Assembly (NCBI GenBank): GCA_030761205.1
Contig: JAULJL010000004.1
Span: 36,118,172-36,182,171, forward strand
Reading direction: 5' to 3'
Source: Fremontodendron californicum
Lineage: Eukaryota > Streptophyta > Magnoliopsida > Malvales > Malvaceae
DNA: 64,000 nt
The notes beneath the pieces were generated by a model. That model had not been told where the DNA came from. It was given only the letters and a program-made list of their open reading frames with translations, and ran no database searches. Made by a program: the position numbers and the translations under genes. Below are positions 34,250-45,344 of this stretch, one piece after another. Within the stretch, counting starts at the first letter, position 1, and the number at the start of each line of letters is the position of its first letter.

Positions 34250-36463
34250 ATGGCTGACAATGAAAGTATTCATGCTGAAGGTGAAAACAGACAAGTACGC
34301 ACCATGCGTGACTACTTGCAACCAACTCAAAGCTCATCACCCTCTTGTTTTATTTTTCCTCTCAATGCAAACAACTCTCGTTTTAAACCAGGTATGATAG
34401 CTTTGCTTCCAAATTTCCATGGGTTAGAATCGGAAAGTGCTTACTCGTTTCTAAAAGACTTCGAAGATGTATGTGTCACCTTTAATGACCAACAATGTAC
34501 AAATGAAATTGTCAAGCTAAAATTATTTCCTTTTTCTTTAAAAGACAAAGCAAAAATTTGGCTTCATAATTTAAAACCAAGGTCAATTGGCACATGGCAA
34601 GAATTACAAACTAAGTTTCTAAAGAAATTTTTCCCAGCACATAAAACTACTGCTTTGAAAAGACAGATTCAAAATTTCAATCAAAATCAAAATGAAGCAT
34701 TTTTTCAGTGCTGGGAGCGTTTTAAAGATTTGTTAAGTTCTTGTCCACATCATGGTTTTGAAAAATGGCATCTTATTAGTTTCATTTATGAAAGTTTAAC
34801 TCCCGAAACTAAACAATTTGTTGAAACAATGTGTAACGGTGAGTTTCTAGAAAAAGAACCTGAAGAAGCCTTTGACTACCTAGACCATTTGGCAGATAAC
34901 TCTCAAGCCTGGCACACAGATAATTCCTCTGAAAGTTCCAATAGATCTAATCCTGTTTCTAACAGAGGTAAATATCATTTTAGTCAAGAAGATGAGATAA
35001 AAGCTAAAGTAGCTAATTTGGCTAGAAAGATTGAAGCCATGGAACTTAGAGAAGTAAAAGAAGTCAAAACGATTAAAAATGAAGAAAGTTGTGGAATTTG
35101 TGAAATCATGGGACACCCCACTTCTGAATGTCCAAACATTCCCATTCTTAAAGAAGCGTTGCATGATCAAGTAAATTCCATAAACACATTTAAAAAGCCT
35201 TTTGCTTCTTCTTACTCTGAAACGTATAACCCTGAATGGAGAAATCATCCCAACTTCAGTTGGCGGAATAATAATCATGTTCAGGTACCACAATCTCAAA
35301 AGCCGGGCAACACTTTTTCCTATCAACCTTCACGTGTACAAACCTTGGAAGAGACATTGCAAGCATTCATGCAAACACAAGCAAATGTGTATAACCAAAC
35401 TTCACAGGACATCAATGAGATCAAAAACACCTTGTCCACATTGACAGCTTCATTACGCACTCAAGAAAAAGGTAAGTTTCCTGCTCAACCTCAGCCTAAC
35501 CCTTCTACTCAATGTCTTGTTTCTTGCTCCAATGAAACTCAACAAGAAAATGCCAGTTCTATCACAACTCTTCGAAGTGGAAAGACAATTGACAAAAATA
35601 TTCCATCAAAAGACCAAGATCCTCATTCCCCTCCGAAAAGTAATGGTAAGGATGATGGTAAGTCAGAACTTCTTGAAAATTTGGACAAAGAAAAAGGTAT
35701 GCATCATGCTCCTTTTCCTCAAAGGTTGCAAACAATAAAGAATTTGAATCAAAATGCAGAAATTTATGAACTTTTCAAACAAGTTAAGATTAACATTCCT
35801 TTATTGGATGCAATCAAACAAGTTCCATCTTATGCTAAATTTTTGAAGGACATGTGCACAGTTAAAAGGAAACATAATGTACAAAAGAAAGCATTTCTGA
35901 CGGAAAGTGTGAGCTCAATCATTCAGCACCTTACTCCACCAAAATTCAAAGATCCTGGATATCCAACAATCTCATGCATCATTGGAAACACTAGAATAGA
36001 ACGTGCATTGCTTGATCTTGGTGCTAGTGTTAATCTTTTGCCTTTTTCTGTTTATCAACAGTTAGGTTTAGGTGAACTCAAGGAAACACCTGTTACACTT
36101 CAACTAGCTGATCGTTCTGTAAAAATTCCTCGAGGGATAGTTGAAGATGTTTTGGTTCAAATTGATAATTTTTACTTCCCTGTTGATTTTATTGTTTTGG
36201 ACACACATCCTGTTTCAAATCCAAATTTTCAAATTCCTGTTATATTAGGCCGTCCATTTCTTGCAACTTCTAATGCTCTAATAAATTGCAGGAATGGTAT
36301 TTTGAACATTTCTTTTGGAAATATGACTTTAGAATTAAATGTGTTCAACATTTGCAAGCAACCTGGTGATGATTCAGAAGTACATGAAGTGGATTTCATT
36401 GAAGAACTTGTTCATGAACATCTCACCACTACCACATTCCATGATCCTTTAGAAGCTTATTGA
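34250..36463 (+). CDS. Element C gag-protease
   Basis: Structural gag and aspartic protease of an Athila-type element. MADNES at 34250 is taken as the start, although an in-frame ATG at 34157 also exists: the extension is closed by a stop in copy A. The capsid region contains LFPFSLKDKAKIWLHNLKP and WERFKDLLSSCPHHG. One zinc knuckle follows (CGICEIMGHPTSEC; CX2CX4HX4C), then the protease with DLGAS and ILGRPFLA. A single substitution (TTA to TGA, 36461-36463) ends the frame where A and D read on into pol. Unless that stop is read through, pol is not made from this copy. Confidence 0.9.
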   Translation: MADNESIHAEGENRQVRTMRDYLQPTQSSSPSCFIFPLNANNSRFKPGMIALLPNFHGLESESAYSFLKDFEDVCVTFNDQQCTNEIVKLKLFPFSLKDKAKIWLHNLKPRSIGTWQELQTKFLKKFFPAHKTTALKRQIQNFNQNQNEAFFQCWERFKDLLSSCPHHGFEKWHLISFIYESLTPETKQFVETMCNGEFLEKEPEEAFDYLDHLADNSQAWHTDNSSESSNRSNPVSNRGKYHFSQEDEIKAKVANLARKIEAMELREVKEVKTIKNEESCGICEIMGHPTSECPNIPILKEALHDQVNSINTFKKPFASSYSETYNPEWRNHPNFSWRNNNHVQVPQSQKPGNTFSYQPSRVQTLEETLQAFMQTQANVYNQTSQDINEIKNTLSTLTASLRTQEKGKFPAQPQPNPSTQCLVSCSNETQQENASSITTLRSGKTIDKNIPSKDQDPHSPPKSNGKDDGKSELLENLDKEKGMHHAPFPQRLQTIKNLNQNAEIYELFKQVKINIPLLDAIKQVPSYAKFLKDMCTVKRKHNVQKKAFLTESVSSIIQHLTPPKFKDPGYPTISCIIGNTRIERALLDLGASVNLLPFSVYQQLGLGELKETPVTLQLADRSVKIPRGIVEDVLVQIDNFYFPVDFIVLDTHPVSNPNFQIPVILGRPFLATSNALINCRNGILNISFGNMTLELNVFNICKQPGDDSEVHEVDFIEELVHEHLTTTTFHDPLEAY

Positions 36464-39400
36464 ATTGAATGTGAGTTTGATAATGCTTCAGAAATTTCAC
36501 ACACTGATTCTTTGTTAAATTCTTTTCAGGATAAGCATTGTTGGAAACAAAAGTTTGAGGAACTTCCATCACTCACAAATGTCACTGTACCATCAACTAT
36601 TGAACCACCCAAGCTGGATTTAAAACCATTGCCATCCGAGCTAAAATATTCCTTTTTGGGTGAGAATGAAACTTTTCCAGTCATAATTTCTTCACATCTT
36701 GATGAACTACAAGAAGGTAAGTTGTTACAACTTTTGAAGATGCACAAAAATGCATTAGGATGGACCTTAGCTGACATAAAGGGAATAAGCCCATTAATCT
36801 GCACACATAATATTTATTTAGAGGAAAATGCTAAACCCTCTAGACAAATGCAACGAAGGCTTAATCCTAATATGAAAGAAGTAGTGAGAAATGAAGTCAT
36901 TAAACTTTTAGATAATGGAATCATTTATCCTATCTCTGATAGCAAATGGGTAAGTCCTACTCAAGTCGTACCTAAGAAATCTGGAGTTACTGTAGTTAAA
37001 AATGAAAACAATGAATTAATTCCAACTAGGACTGTTACTGGTTGGCGCATGTGCATTGACTATAGGAAACTTAACTCAGTGACGAGGAAAGATCATTTCC
37101 CTTTGCCTTTCATGGATCAAATCTTAGAAAGAGTTGCAGGGCATGAGTTTTATTGTTTTCTAGATGGATATTCTGGATATAATCAAATTGCCATTGCACT
37201 TGAGGACCAAGAGAAAACCACTTTTACATGTCCTTTTGGTACTTTTGCATATCGTAGAATGCCATTTGGATTATGTAACGCCCCTGCCACATTTCAAAGA
37301 TGCATGCTTAGTATTTTTAGTGACATGATTGAACGTAATCTTGAGATTTTCATGGATGATTTTTCTGTTTCTGGTGATTCATTTGATGATTGCTTAGCCA
37401 ATTTGAAAAATGTATTGATTAGGTGTGAAGAAAAAAATCTTGTTCTTAATTGGGAAAAATGTCATTTCATGGTCACTAAAGGTATTGTACTAGGTCACAT
37501 TGTTTCTGCAAAAGGGATTGAGGTAGACAAGTCAAAAATTGAATTGATTGCTAATCTACCCACACCAAAGACAGTAAAGGACATTAGGTCATTCTTGGGA
37601 CATGCAGGTTTTTATAGAAGATTCATAAAAGATTTTAGCACGATATCTAAACCTCTATGTAATCTTTTAATGAAAGACACTGCATTTGAATGGACTAAAG
37701 ATTGTGAAGATGCTTTTGAAAAACTCAAAAATATGCTCACTACTGCTCCTATTATGAGATCTCCTGATTGGTCTTTACCATTTGAAATAATGTGTGATGC
37801 TAGTGACTATGCTGTTGGTGCTGTGTTAGGACAAAGGAAAGATAATAAACCACATGTAATTTACTATGCAAGTAAAACTTTAAATAGAGCCCAAATGAAT
37901 TATTCCACTACAGAAAAGGAATTACTTGCAGTTGTTTTTGCATTGGATAAATTCAGATCTTACCTTGTTGGATCATCAATTGTTGTCTTTAGTGATCATG
38001 CAGCTTTAAAATATCTTCTCTCTAAGAAGGATGCAAAACCTAGGTTGCTGAGGTGGATCCTTTTGCTGCAAGAATTTGACATCACCATTCGAGATAAAAA
38101 AGGAGTAGAAAATGTGGTGGCTGATCATTTATCAAGACTTGTTTGTGATGAATCTTTTGGAACCTCACCAATAAATGATACTTTTCCTGATGAACAACTT
38201 CTAATTGTCTCCACGACACCTTGGTTTGCTGACATTGCTAATTTTCTTGCTACAGGAAAAATTCCTTCTCAATGGAGCCCCCAAGATAAAAGGAAGTTTC
38301 TGAATGAGGTAAAGAAGTTCTATTGGGATGACCCTTACTTGTTCAAATATTGTCCTGATCAGATTTTTCGAAGATGCATTCCCGACAATGAGGTAAGTAG
38401 TGTAATTAAGTTTTGTCATTCTGAGGCATGTGGTGGTCATTTTTCATCAAAGAAAACTGCTGCAAAAATTTTACAGTGTGGATTTTACTGGCCAACTTTA
38501 TTCAAAGATGCACATAATTTTTGCAAGTCATGTGAAAGTTGTCAAAAATTAGGTTCCATTTCGAAAAGAAACATGATGCCTTTGAACCCAATTCTTGTAA
38601 TTAAAATTTTTGACTGTTGGGGTATTGATTTCATGGGACCATTTCCACCATCTTTTGGTTTCTTATACATTTTAGTTGCAATAGATTATGTTTCAAAGTG
38701 GATAGAGGCAATTCCATGTCGAAATAATGATCACAAAACAGTGATTAAATTTTTAAAAGAAAATATTTTGAGTCGATTTGGAATTCCTCGATCTATCATA
38801 AGTGATGGGGGAACACATTTTTGCAACAAGGTTTTTGAAACATTAATGAAGAAATATGCCATTACACACAAAGTTGCAACCCCTTATCACCCGCAGACAA
38901 ATGGACAGGTAGAATTAGCAAATAGGGAGATTAAACAAATTTTGGAAAAGACGGTTAATCCAAATCGCAAAGATTGGTCCCTTAGACTTAACGATGCATT
39001 ATGGGCCTATCGAACAGCTTTTAAAACGGCATTGGGCATGTCTCCTTATAGGCTAGTTTATGGAAAACCTTGTCATTTACCTGTGGAACTTGAGCATAAA
39101 GCATATTGGGCCATTAAAATGTTCAACTCAAACCTTGATGACGCTTCTAATTTACGGAAATTACAAATAAATGAACTTGAGGAACTCAGAAATGATGCAT
39201 ATGAGAATTCTAAAATTCATAAAGAAAGAACTAAAGCCTTTCATGACAAGTTAATTTCAAGAAAAACATTTGATGTTGGGCAAAAAGTTCTACTTTATAA
39301 TTCTAGACTTCACATATTTCCTGGTAAGTTGAGATCAAGATGGACTGGCCCATTTGTGGTTAAGCATGTGTATCATTATGGAGCAGTTGACATTGAGAAT

Positions 39401-39517
39401 CCTAAAAATGGTAACGTATTCAAGGTAAATGGACAAAGACTCAAACTCTTTTTGGAAAATCATGTTACTCAAGAAGAGGTTGTTTTTCTTTCTGATCCTT
39501 GTTTTGAAAATAACTAG
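36464..39517 (+). CDS. Element C pol: reverse transcriptase, RNase H, integrase
   Basis: Open from the stop at 36463 to 39517; the first ATG is at 36512. RT: WRMCIDYRKLN, FCFLDGYSGYNQI and the catalytic FMDDFSVSG. RNase H: MCDASDYAVGAVL, STTEKELLAVVFAL, and VADHLSRL at its end. Integrase: a HHCC zinc domain (CHSEACGGH through CESCQ), then the catalytic acids in GIDFMGPFP, SDGGTHF and NGQVELANREI, and a C-terminal domain ending in VFLSDPCFENN. All motifs are intact. In the family this is the C-terminal part of one gag-protease-pol polyprotein. Confidence 0.93.
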   Translation: MECEFDNASEISHTDSLLNSFQDKHCWKQKFEELPSLTNVTVPSTIEPPKLDLKPLPSELKYSFLGENETFPVIISSHLDELQEGKLLQLLKMHKNALGWTLADIKGISPLICTHNIYLEENAKPSRQMQRRLNPNMKEVVRNEVIKLLDNGIIYPISDSKWVSPTQVVPKKSGVTVVKNENNELIPTRTVTGWRMCIDYRKLNSVTRKDHFPLPFMDQILERVAGHEFYCFLDGYSGYNQIAIALEDQEKTTFTCPFGTFAYRRMPFGLCNAPATFQRCMLSIFSDMIERNLEIFMDDFSVSGDSFDDCLANLKNVLIRCEEKNLVLNWEKCHFMVTKGIVLGHIVSAKGIEVDKSKIELIANLPTPKTVKDIRSFLGHAGFYRRFIKDFSTISKPLCNLLMKDTAFEWTKDCEDAFEKLKNMLTTAPIMRSPDWSLPFEIMCDASDYAVGAVLGQRKDNKPHVIYYASKTLNRAQMNYSTTEKELLAVVFALDKFRSYLVGSSIVVFSDHAALKYLLSKKDAKPRLLRWILLLQEFDITIRDKKGVENVVADHLSRLVCDESFGTSPINDTFPDEQLLIVSTTPWFADIANFLATGKIPSQWSPQDKRKFLNEVKKFYWDDPYLFKYCPDQIFRRCIPDNEVSSVIKFCHSEACGGHFSSKKTAAKILQCGFYWPTLFKDAHNFCKSCESCQKLGSISKRNMMPLNPILVIKIFDCWGIDFMGPFPPSFGFLYILVAIDYVSKWIEAIPCRNNDHKTVIKFLKENILSRFGIPRSIISDGGTHFCNKVFETLMKKYAITHKVATPYHPQTNGQVELANREIKQILEKTVNPNRKDWSLRLNDALWAYRTAFKTALGMSPYRLVYGKPCHLPVELEHKAYWAIKMFNSNLDDASNLRKLQINELEELRNDAYENSKIHKERTKAFHDKLISRKTFDVGQKVLLYNSRLHIFPGKLRSRWTGPFVVKHVYHYGAVDIENPKNGNVFKVNGQRLKLFLENHVTQEEVVFLSDPCFENN

Positions 39518-41397
39518 ATGTAAATATAATTTTTACTAATCTTCAAAAAAAAAAAAAAAAATTGTTGTGTTTTAAGACATTTAGAAGTATTCATTCTGAA
39601 CAAGGTCTGAGTAAGGGAGACTTGAGACATACCTTGTCAGTTTGATTTTAACCTTTTTATGTTTACTTGTTAATTTTTGTTTAGTATTTTAGGATTATTT
39701 AGGTTGCATGAGTTTGTTTTGTTTTGAGTCTTAGTTGTTCCTATTCTTATGTTATTAGTTCTTTTCTCTTACACATGATTCTTTCATTTGGGTTAATAGA
39801 CTTACATTGAGGACAATGTAAGAATTAAGTGTGGGGGGAATGATTTAGGATTTCTTTTATTTTTGTCTACTATTTTTTTATGAGTCTTTATTATTATTAT
39901 TATTATTTTTTTTAGTGTGTTTTAGTTCCTTTTTAATACAATGATGAGATATGAATTGCATAAGTCTAAAACAGATTTATTAGTGAGAAGATTTTCATGA
40001 GAATTGAGCTTGATGTCAACCTTTTTATGAGCCAATGTTAATATGATATGTTGATTGAGAAAGAAGCATGTTTAGACTTAATCTGACTTGTATAATCATC
40101 CTTGTGAGTTTTTGAGCCTATAATGATTGATGCATTATACAAATCAATCTAATTTCTTTCTTGAGTGCTCTTATGATTACATGATTCTCTAGAACTTGCT
40201 TTAAACCGTTTGATACTATATTGATACATGTGACAACATGAATATGATAGAGGCATTAGGATTATAACCAGAGCCAAACAGCCATCCCTTATTAATGTTC
40301 TAAGAGAACATCCCCACTAGTGAGCCAATTTGAGCCTACATTAAATATGCTGTTTTATTGGTAACCACAACTTACACCTAGCCTAAATATACTTATATCC
40401 TTACCCTTGTTCGAAAGATGGATTTTTATATTTTGAGACATATTAAAAAAAAAAAATAAGGGATATTTTTAGTTGAAAATTTGGGTTAGAAACAAAAGAT
40501 AAGTGTGGGGGAAGAAAAGAAAAGAAAAAGTCAAGAGAAAAAGAAAGGGATCATTGTCAAATACATTCCCATATTAAAAAAAAAAAAAAAAAGAATCTTC
40601 TCTTGAACTTCTAGAAAAAGATGTTACAAAGTTGGTTAGAATGATGCAAAGGCTCAACATGAATATTTAGCCTATGTTATTATGTGCTTTATAAGAGTTT
40701 TGAGAAGTTTTATTTGTATGATCTTATTATGTCTCTAAAATCTATGAACTCTTTGGAACCTTTGTGATATCTTTATCCTTTTGTTCTTTAACCACATTAT
40801 AACCCTTTGGCCCCATTACAACCTTGAATAAAGACCTCTTGATTTATGAAGTTGTATGATCTAAATAGTGGAGAATAGGTGGACAAGCAAGCATATGGTA
40901 GAAGTGTTTTCATGAGATTGATTGAGTGTAAACACTTTACCACTACTTTAAAGAGTGAAAATCAAGAGAGTATCCCATGTGAGAAGTTGAGATTAAGTTT
41001 GAATATGTACTATTTTGATTGAAATATGTTATGTTAATATTGGCTTAACTCATTTATTTACATTCAAGCAAGATTTTTTGTGAATTTCTTTAAGCTATTG
41101 ATTAGTTTATAAGACTTGTTCAAAGATTGTCTCTAATTTATATTGAAAGGATTAGGAGTAAATATTTTTAGTGTATGTAGTTTACTTATATTTTAGTTTT
41201 TCAATGTTTGTGGGTATCGTTCTAGCAAACCCTCACGAGACTAAACTCGTCCACTAGGGACACCTAGGGGTTTAAAGGCTTGTGTCACATGCTAAGTGCC
41301 ACCGTGATTTCCTACGAAAATGGATTAGATTAGATTTTCTTATTTTATTTTTATTGAGTCGTTGCTAGGGACTAGCAACAATCTAAGTGTGGGGGTG
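39518..41397 (+). other. Element C 3' non-coding region, hairpin and PPT (cargo absent)
   Basis: Right after the pol stop comes ATAATTTTT, a short filler and an A run, then the shared ATTGTTGTGTTTTAAG block. The ORF-X/LOG module of D is missing here. Further on, ACATTGAGGACAATGT followed by AAGTGTGGGGGG (about 39800-39838) forms a second polypurine-like block. The perfect hairpin GTTGCTAG-GGA-CTAGCAAC is at 41361-41379 and the polypurine tract AAGTGTGGGGGTG at 41385-41397. No coding ORF was seen. Confidence 0.8.
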
Positions 41398-42897
41398 TGA
41401 TAACTCGTATAATTATATAGTTTTTAGTTATGTTTTATTATTGTTTTGTGTCAAATACGAGTTATTATTGCTTAGTCTACTTGTGTTTATGATCTTTTAT
41501 ATTTTTATGTAATTTGGTGTTTTTCATGAGTTTCTTTGAGTGATTTCAGATTACTAGGTTAAATCAAGAATTAAGGGCAAATCCAATTCAGTTCCAGTTC
41601 CGACACCTTTTGCCATATCAGCTATATCTGGAGTTTCACCGAAGCATTAAGGCTGAAATTTTGACAGTGCAAAGTTAAGAGGCATATCTATCTTTTTCAT
41701 GTTTTACACTTCTTGAAACGGAGTCGTTTTCCCTACCGAAATCAACCATCAAGTTGGCTGATGTGCAATGACATCTGTTCTGCACCGTTTTGGTATTTTG
41801 ATCATATCTTCCGATCCACATGAGCAAATGATCTGATTCCAACGGCTATGGATCAGTAACTGATAGGGGCATATTTTTCTAGAAGACCATTTGATCAGAT
41901 CGAGCCTACAACATTGACAAAATCGACCATCAAGCTGGATGATCAGAATTGTCATACAACATGACGAAAATTGTTAGAAAAATGCACCCACCTATTATAC
42001 CTACCTTTGAAATTTATAAAGCTTGTCTCTTGTCATTTAGCTCTCCAAAATGTGTATAAATAGAGGGCCTTGGATGAGTATTAGGATACAATATACATTG
42101 GTAGGATTTTAGCCATTGTAATAAAATTCTCTAAGTTTTCTTCTTCTTTCCTTTCTTTAGTTTTCTTTTTCTTTATTTACTTATGCTTCTTACATTTCTT
42201 TTCATTTTATTCATATCTAGTATGTATTGCTAATCATATTGTTGAGGTGATGAGGTGAAGCTCTTGGTAAATGCTAAGGTTAGTCTCTTAAACATGAGCT
42301 AAAATGAATCATCATTTATAAACACTAGTATAGATAATATTTTCTTTTGGTTTAAAATCATACTTGCAAAGTAGGGATCTTGATTCATTATTGACAATGA
42401 AAATGGCACAGTAAATGCTTGGTTTCATAACCTTGATTTGTTGTAGACATATACCTTGGCATAAGGAATGCTTGGACTCTTTTTGTGAGTTTTGAGGACA
42501 CCAAATGAACATAATATCATATGCTATGGACGTTGGACTGAATTTCTAAACCTTCCGATTGGAATCTCCCTTATGTGTGAATTTCAATTGTGTAATAAAA
42601 CAAGATTAATCTTAGCATAACACCAAGAGTGGATTCTCTAACCTCAACATCTTTTCTTATTGTTTTTATATCTTGTTTAATTTCTTTTATGTTATTTTGT
42701 TTATTTTGTTCTCTAATATCTTGTTTATCTTGTTTTGTTGTTGATTCCCTAATATTTTTTTACTTTCTTTTTCTTATATATTTATAAACTTATACTTACT
42801 AATACGCTTCCCTGTGGTTCGACCTCGGACACCCGAGAATTTATTACTTGAACATAACCTGCACTTGGGTTTACAACTCTTAATTGAGTTTCCATCA
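41398..42897 (+). repeat. Element C 3' LTR
   Basis: 1500 bp. TATA box TATAAATA at 42055-42062, polyadenylation signal AATAAA at 42120-42125. Its first 70 bases include an inverted repeat (ATAACTCGTA / TACGAGTTAT). Confidence 0.94.
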
Positions 42898-42902
42898 TCA
42901 AG

Positions 42903-44463
42903 TCTTACCATTGCCGAGAAGATCCGTCGGACGACGAGGGAGAAGAGTAGGGCCCAAGATTAGGGCACGGGGCCAAATACCCCTCTTGTTCAGAAACAGC
43001 CCGTTGTAAAGCATAAGCGAGACAACTTGGTCACCGACCCTGACCCTAAAAGGCAAAAAATTGGCGGGGATCCCAAGAAGCAGAAGTTGGTTCCATCATT
43101 GACAGCTAAGTAGACGGACTTTGGCGTGGCTAGCAAAAGACGGGTTAGGGCTCTTTGCAGGAATCAGTGGGGATGGGAAAAGATGATGCCCCGACTATTG
43201 TGCCACCGAAGTCAAAGAAGGCCACGAAGTCTGCTAAGGGTGGCAAAACTTTGCCCATCGTAACAGCCTTATCGGGCGGGGACGGTTCTTCTTCCACCCA
43301 TAATGATGTGGTGGCGCGCTTCATAAGCCCTTTGCCTTCGCCTCACGAAGGTATGCTCCGTGATGTGCGCCAGGGGCCCGACTCTTACTTTGACTATCAG
43401 GGTCGTATGCCCGTTGGCTCTCTGCTTGGCAACGTCGATAGGTGTGTCAATTGGGCTCGCAGCCATTTCCCCCAGGAGGTGAAGGTTATTAAGAGTTACG
43501 CTGTGCGGACTGCTCAGCGTGGCATAATGGCGAGCCTGGTGGAGGTGAGTTCTGTTCTGTAGGTTGTTTGCTTGTTGGTGCTGACCAGTCATTCTTACTT
43601 TTTTTTCAGTTCTTTTTCAGACCCTGGCCACCAGACTGGGTTTATAAACCTTGTTGCTGAGGTGGAAGCCCGTCTCTGCGACGTAGAGAAGGATGTCCAG
43701 CTCAAGGCTACTCGTGTCATAGAGCTGAAAGGCCTTTTGAAGGCTGAGAAAGAGAAGGCCAAGGCTGCCGAGGACAAGGCGGTCTCCATCAAAAAGTCCT
43801 GCTTGGCTAAAATGGCGGAGTCTGAGCACCAGGCCGAGATCGTTCGCGGTCAGCTCGCCAAATCAGAGGATTGTGTTAAGGCAGGGATAAAGAGATTAGT
43901 CTCCCGAAGCAGAGTTTGTTGAAGAAAGAGAAAGAGGAAGAGACTGCTGTTGTCGAGGTAGTGGCCAAGGCTGTGGTGGCTGAGAAAGGAGAACATGCTA
44001 CCGCGCTGAAGAGTGCCTTGGAGGCAAAAGCGGGCGAGGTGGTGGAGATGGCCCTTGGTATGGTGGACAAATTTAGGGCGACCACCCTTACTGGGGTCCA
44101 GTTATGTATGGGCTCCTTGACTGTAGGGGCATAGACTTTCCCGCCATTGGGAATCCTCTTGAGGACTTTGACCATGTATGTCTCGATGTACCCTCCTTGG
44201 AGAGGTTAAGGGTGGATTTTGGTGTGACCCCTGTTTTCATTCTCCCTGCGACGCCCCAAGCTGATGTCGTGCCCGTCACTCTACAAGATGAGCTGCTTCC
44301 TTCTGCTACAACTACAGAGGAGATTCTTGCAGCCGATGATCTCAATGTCGACCTTCTTGAGGATGGCGAGGTTAGGGATCCTGCTGTTGTAGATGGAGGA
44401 GGGGTTGATGTAACTGGGGTGGTTAGCGGTCCTCTAGCTGGGGATTCTGTAAATAAAACTTAG
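42903..44463 (+). pseudogene. Element E antisense ORF, second part, with coiled coil and intron-like sequence
   Basis: Continues the ORF interrupted by element C. The first 250 bases contain stops. 43155-43544 is open (FISPLPSPHEGML, GNVDRCVNWARSHFPQEVK). GAG|GTGAGT at 43545 and a TTTTTTTTCAG near 43609 (or 43620) look like a 65-76 bp spliceosomal intron. Then comes an alpha-helical, heptad-rich stretch (LVAEVEARLCDVEKDVQ onward, about 43630-43900) and an acidic C-terminus closing at 44463. Intron phase and frame do not match perfectly in this copy, so it is decayed. Function unknown. 44464-44670 holds nothing recognisable. Confidence 0.55.
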
Positions 44464-44670
44464 GACATTTGTAATTCTGTCTTCTATAAATGAAAAGTTT
44501 GTTTGTTTTATCCTTTGTTCGCCTTGCTTTGATTGTTCTTTCTTTTCTGTTTGGTTTGTTTTGTTGTTGTTCATTTTCAAATTTGTTTTTATCCATCTTG
44601 TTGGTGTGCTGACAAGCCACTAGACTCGTTGTTGATTGCTACTTTGCTGGTTGTGCGTGTGAGCATAAGG

Positions 44671-45255
44671 GCCAATGAGGGTTCATTAGGCATGTAGCAC
44701 GGCGTCTTATTGTAAGTGCACGTGGTGGACGCATGGATGGGCCAGTTAGAGGCCATTGGCCGTACAGCACGGCGTCTTATTGCGAGCGTGCATGGTGGAC
44801 TCATGGATGGGCCAGTTAGAGGCCATTGGGCATGCAACATGGCATCTTATTGTGAGCACGCATGGTGGACGCGTAGATAGGCCAGTTAAAGGTCATTTGG
44901 CTTGCAGCATGACATCTTATTGCGAGCGCGCATGGTAGACGCGTGGATGGGCCAGTTACAGGCTATTGGGCGTGCAACATGGCGTCTTATTGTGAGCATG
45001 CATGGTGGACGTGTGGATGGGCCAGTTAGAGGCCATTGGATATGTAGCATGGCGTCTTATTGCGAGCGCGCATGGTGGACGCGCGGATGGGTCAGTTAGA
45101 GGCCATTAGGCGTGCAGCATGGCATCTTATTGCGAGCGTGCATGGTGGATGCGTGGATAGGCCAAATAGAGGCCATTGGGCGTGTAGCATGGCATCTTAT
45201 TGCGAACGCGCATGGTGGACACATGGATGGGCCAGTTAGAGGCCATTTGGTAAAG
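44671..45255. repeat. Minisatellite: 70-bp unit, about eight copies
   Basis: The motif GCCAGTTAGAGGCCATT recurs at 44741, 44811, 44881, 44951, 45021, 45091, 45161 and 45231, exactly 70 bp apart, with base changes but no length change. A degenerate unit precedes the first. It lies in the 3' untranslated part of element E, the place where Tat/Ogre-type elements are known to carry variable tandem repeats. Its short ORFs are by-products. Confidence 0.92.
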
Positions 45256-45344
45256 TATAAGCCTTGGTTTTTCCTGCAAAATTCGAGTTGTATTATTATT
45301 CTCATGAAAGGAAATACAACTTTGTGAATAGATTTACAGGAAGT

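Larger units (their letters stand above)
32430..42897 (+). mobile_element. Element C: Athila-lineage Ty3/gypsy retrotransposon without cargo genes (10.47 kb)
   Basis: LTRs 32430-33928 and 41398-42897, with the perfect TSD TCAAG at 32425-32429 and 42898-42902. All domains from gag to integrase are present, and the reading frame is broken only by one stop at 36461-36463. About six substitutions separate the LTRs (roughly 0.4%), indicating a recent insertion. Where A and D carry ORF-X and LOG, C has only a 10-base filler and an A run. It is inserted in the antisense ORF of element E. Confidence 0.95.

Noticed and set aside
34880..35326. 148-residue minus-strand ORF also seen at 53672-54118 and mirrored in A
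   Set aside because: It is the antisense shadow of gag; its conservation follows from that of gag.
44671..45255. CRISPR-like array because of regular spacing
   Set aside because: The whole 70-bp unit repeats with no unique spacers; this is a eukaryotic minisatellite inside a retrotransposon.
44589..45327. Several 60-80 residue ORFs across the minisatellite
   Set aside because: They are translations of the tandem repeat in various frames without any family resemblance.
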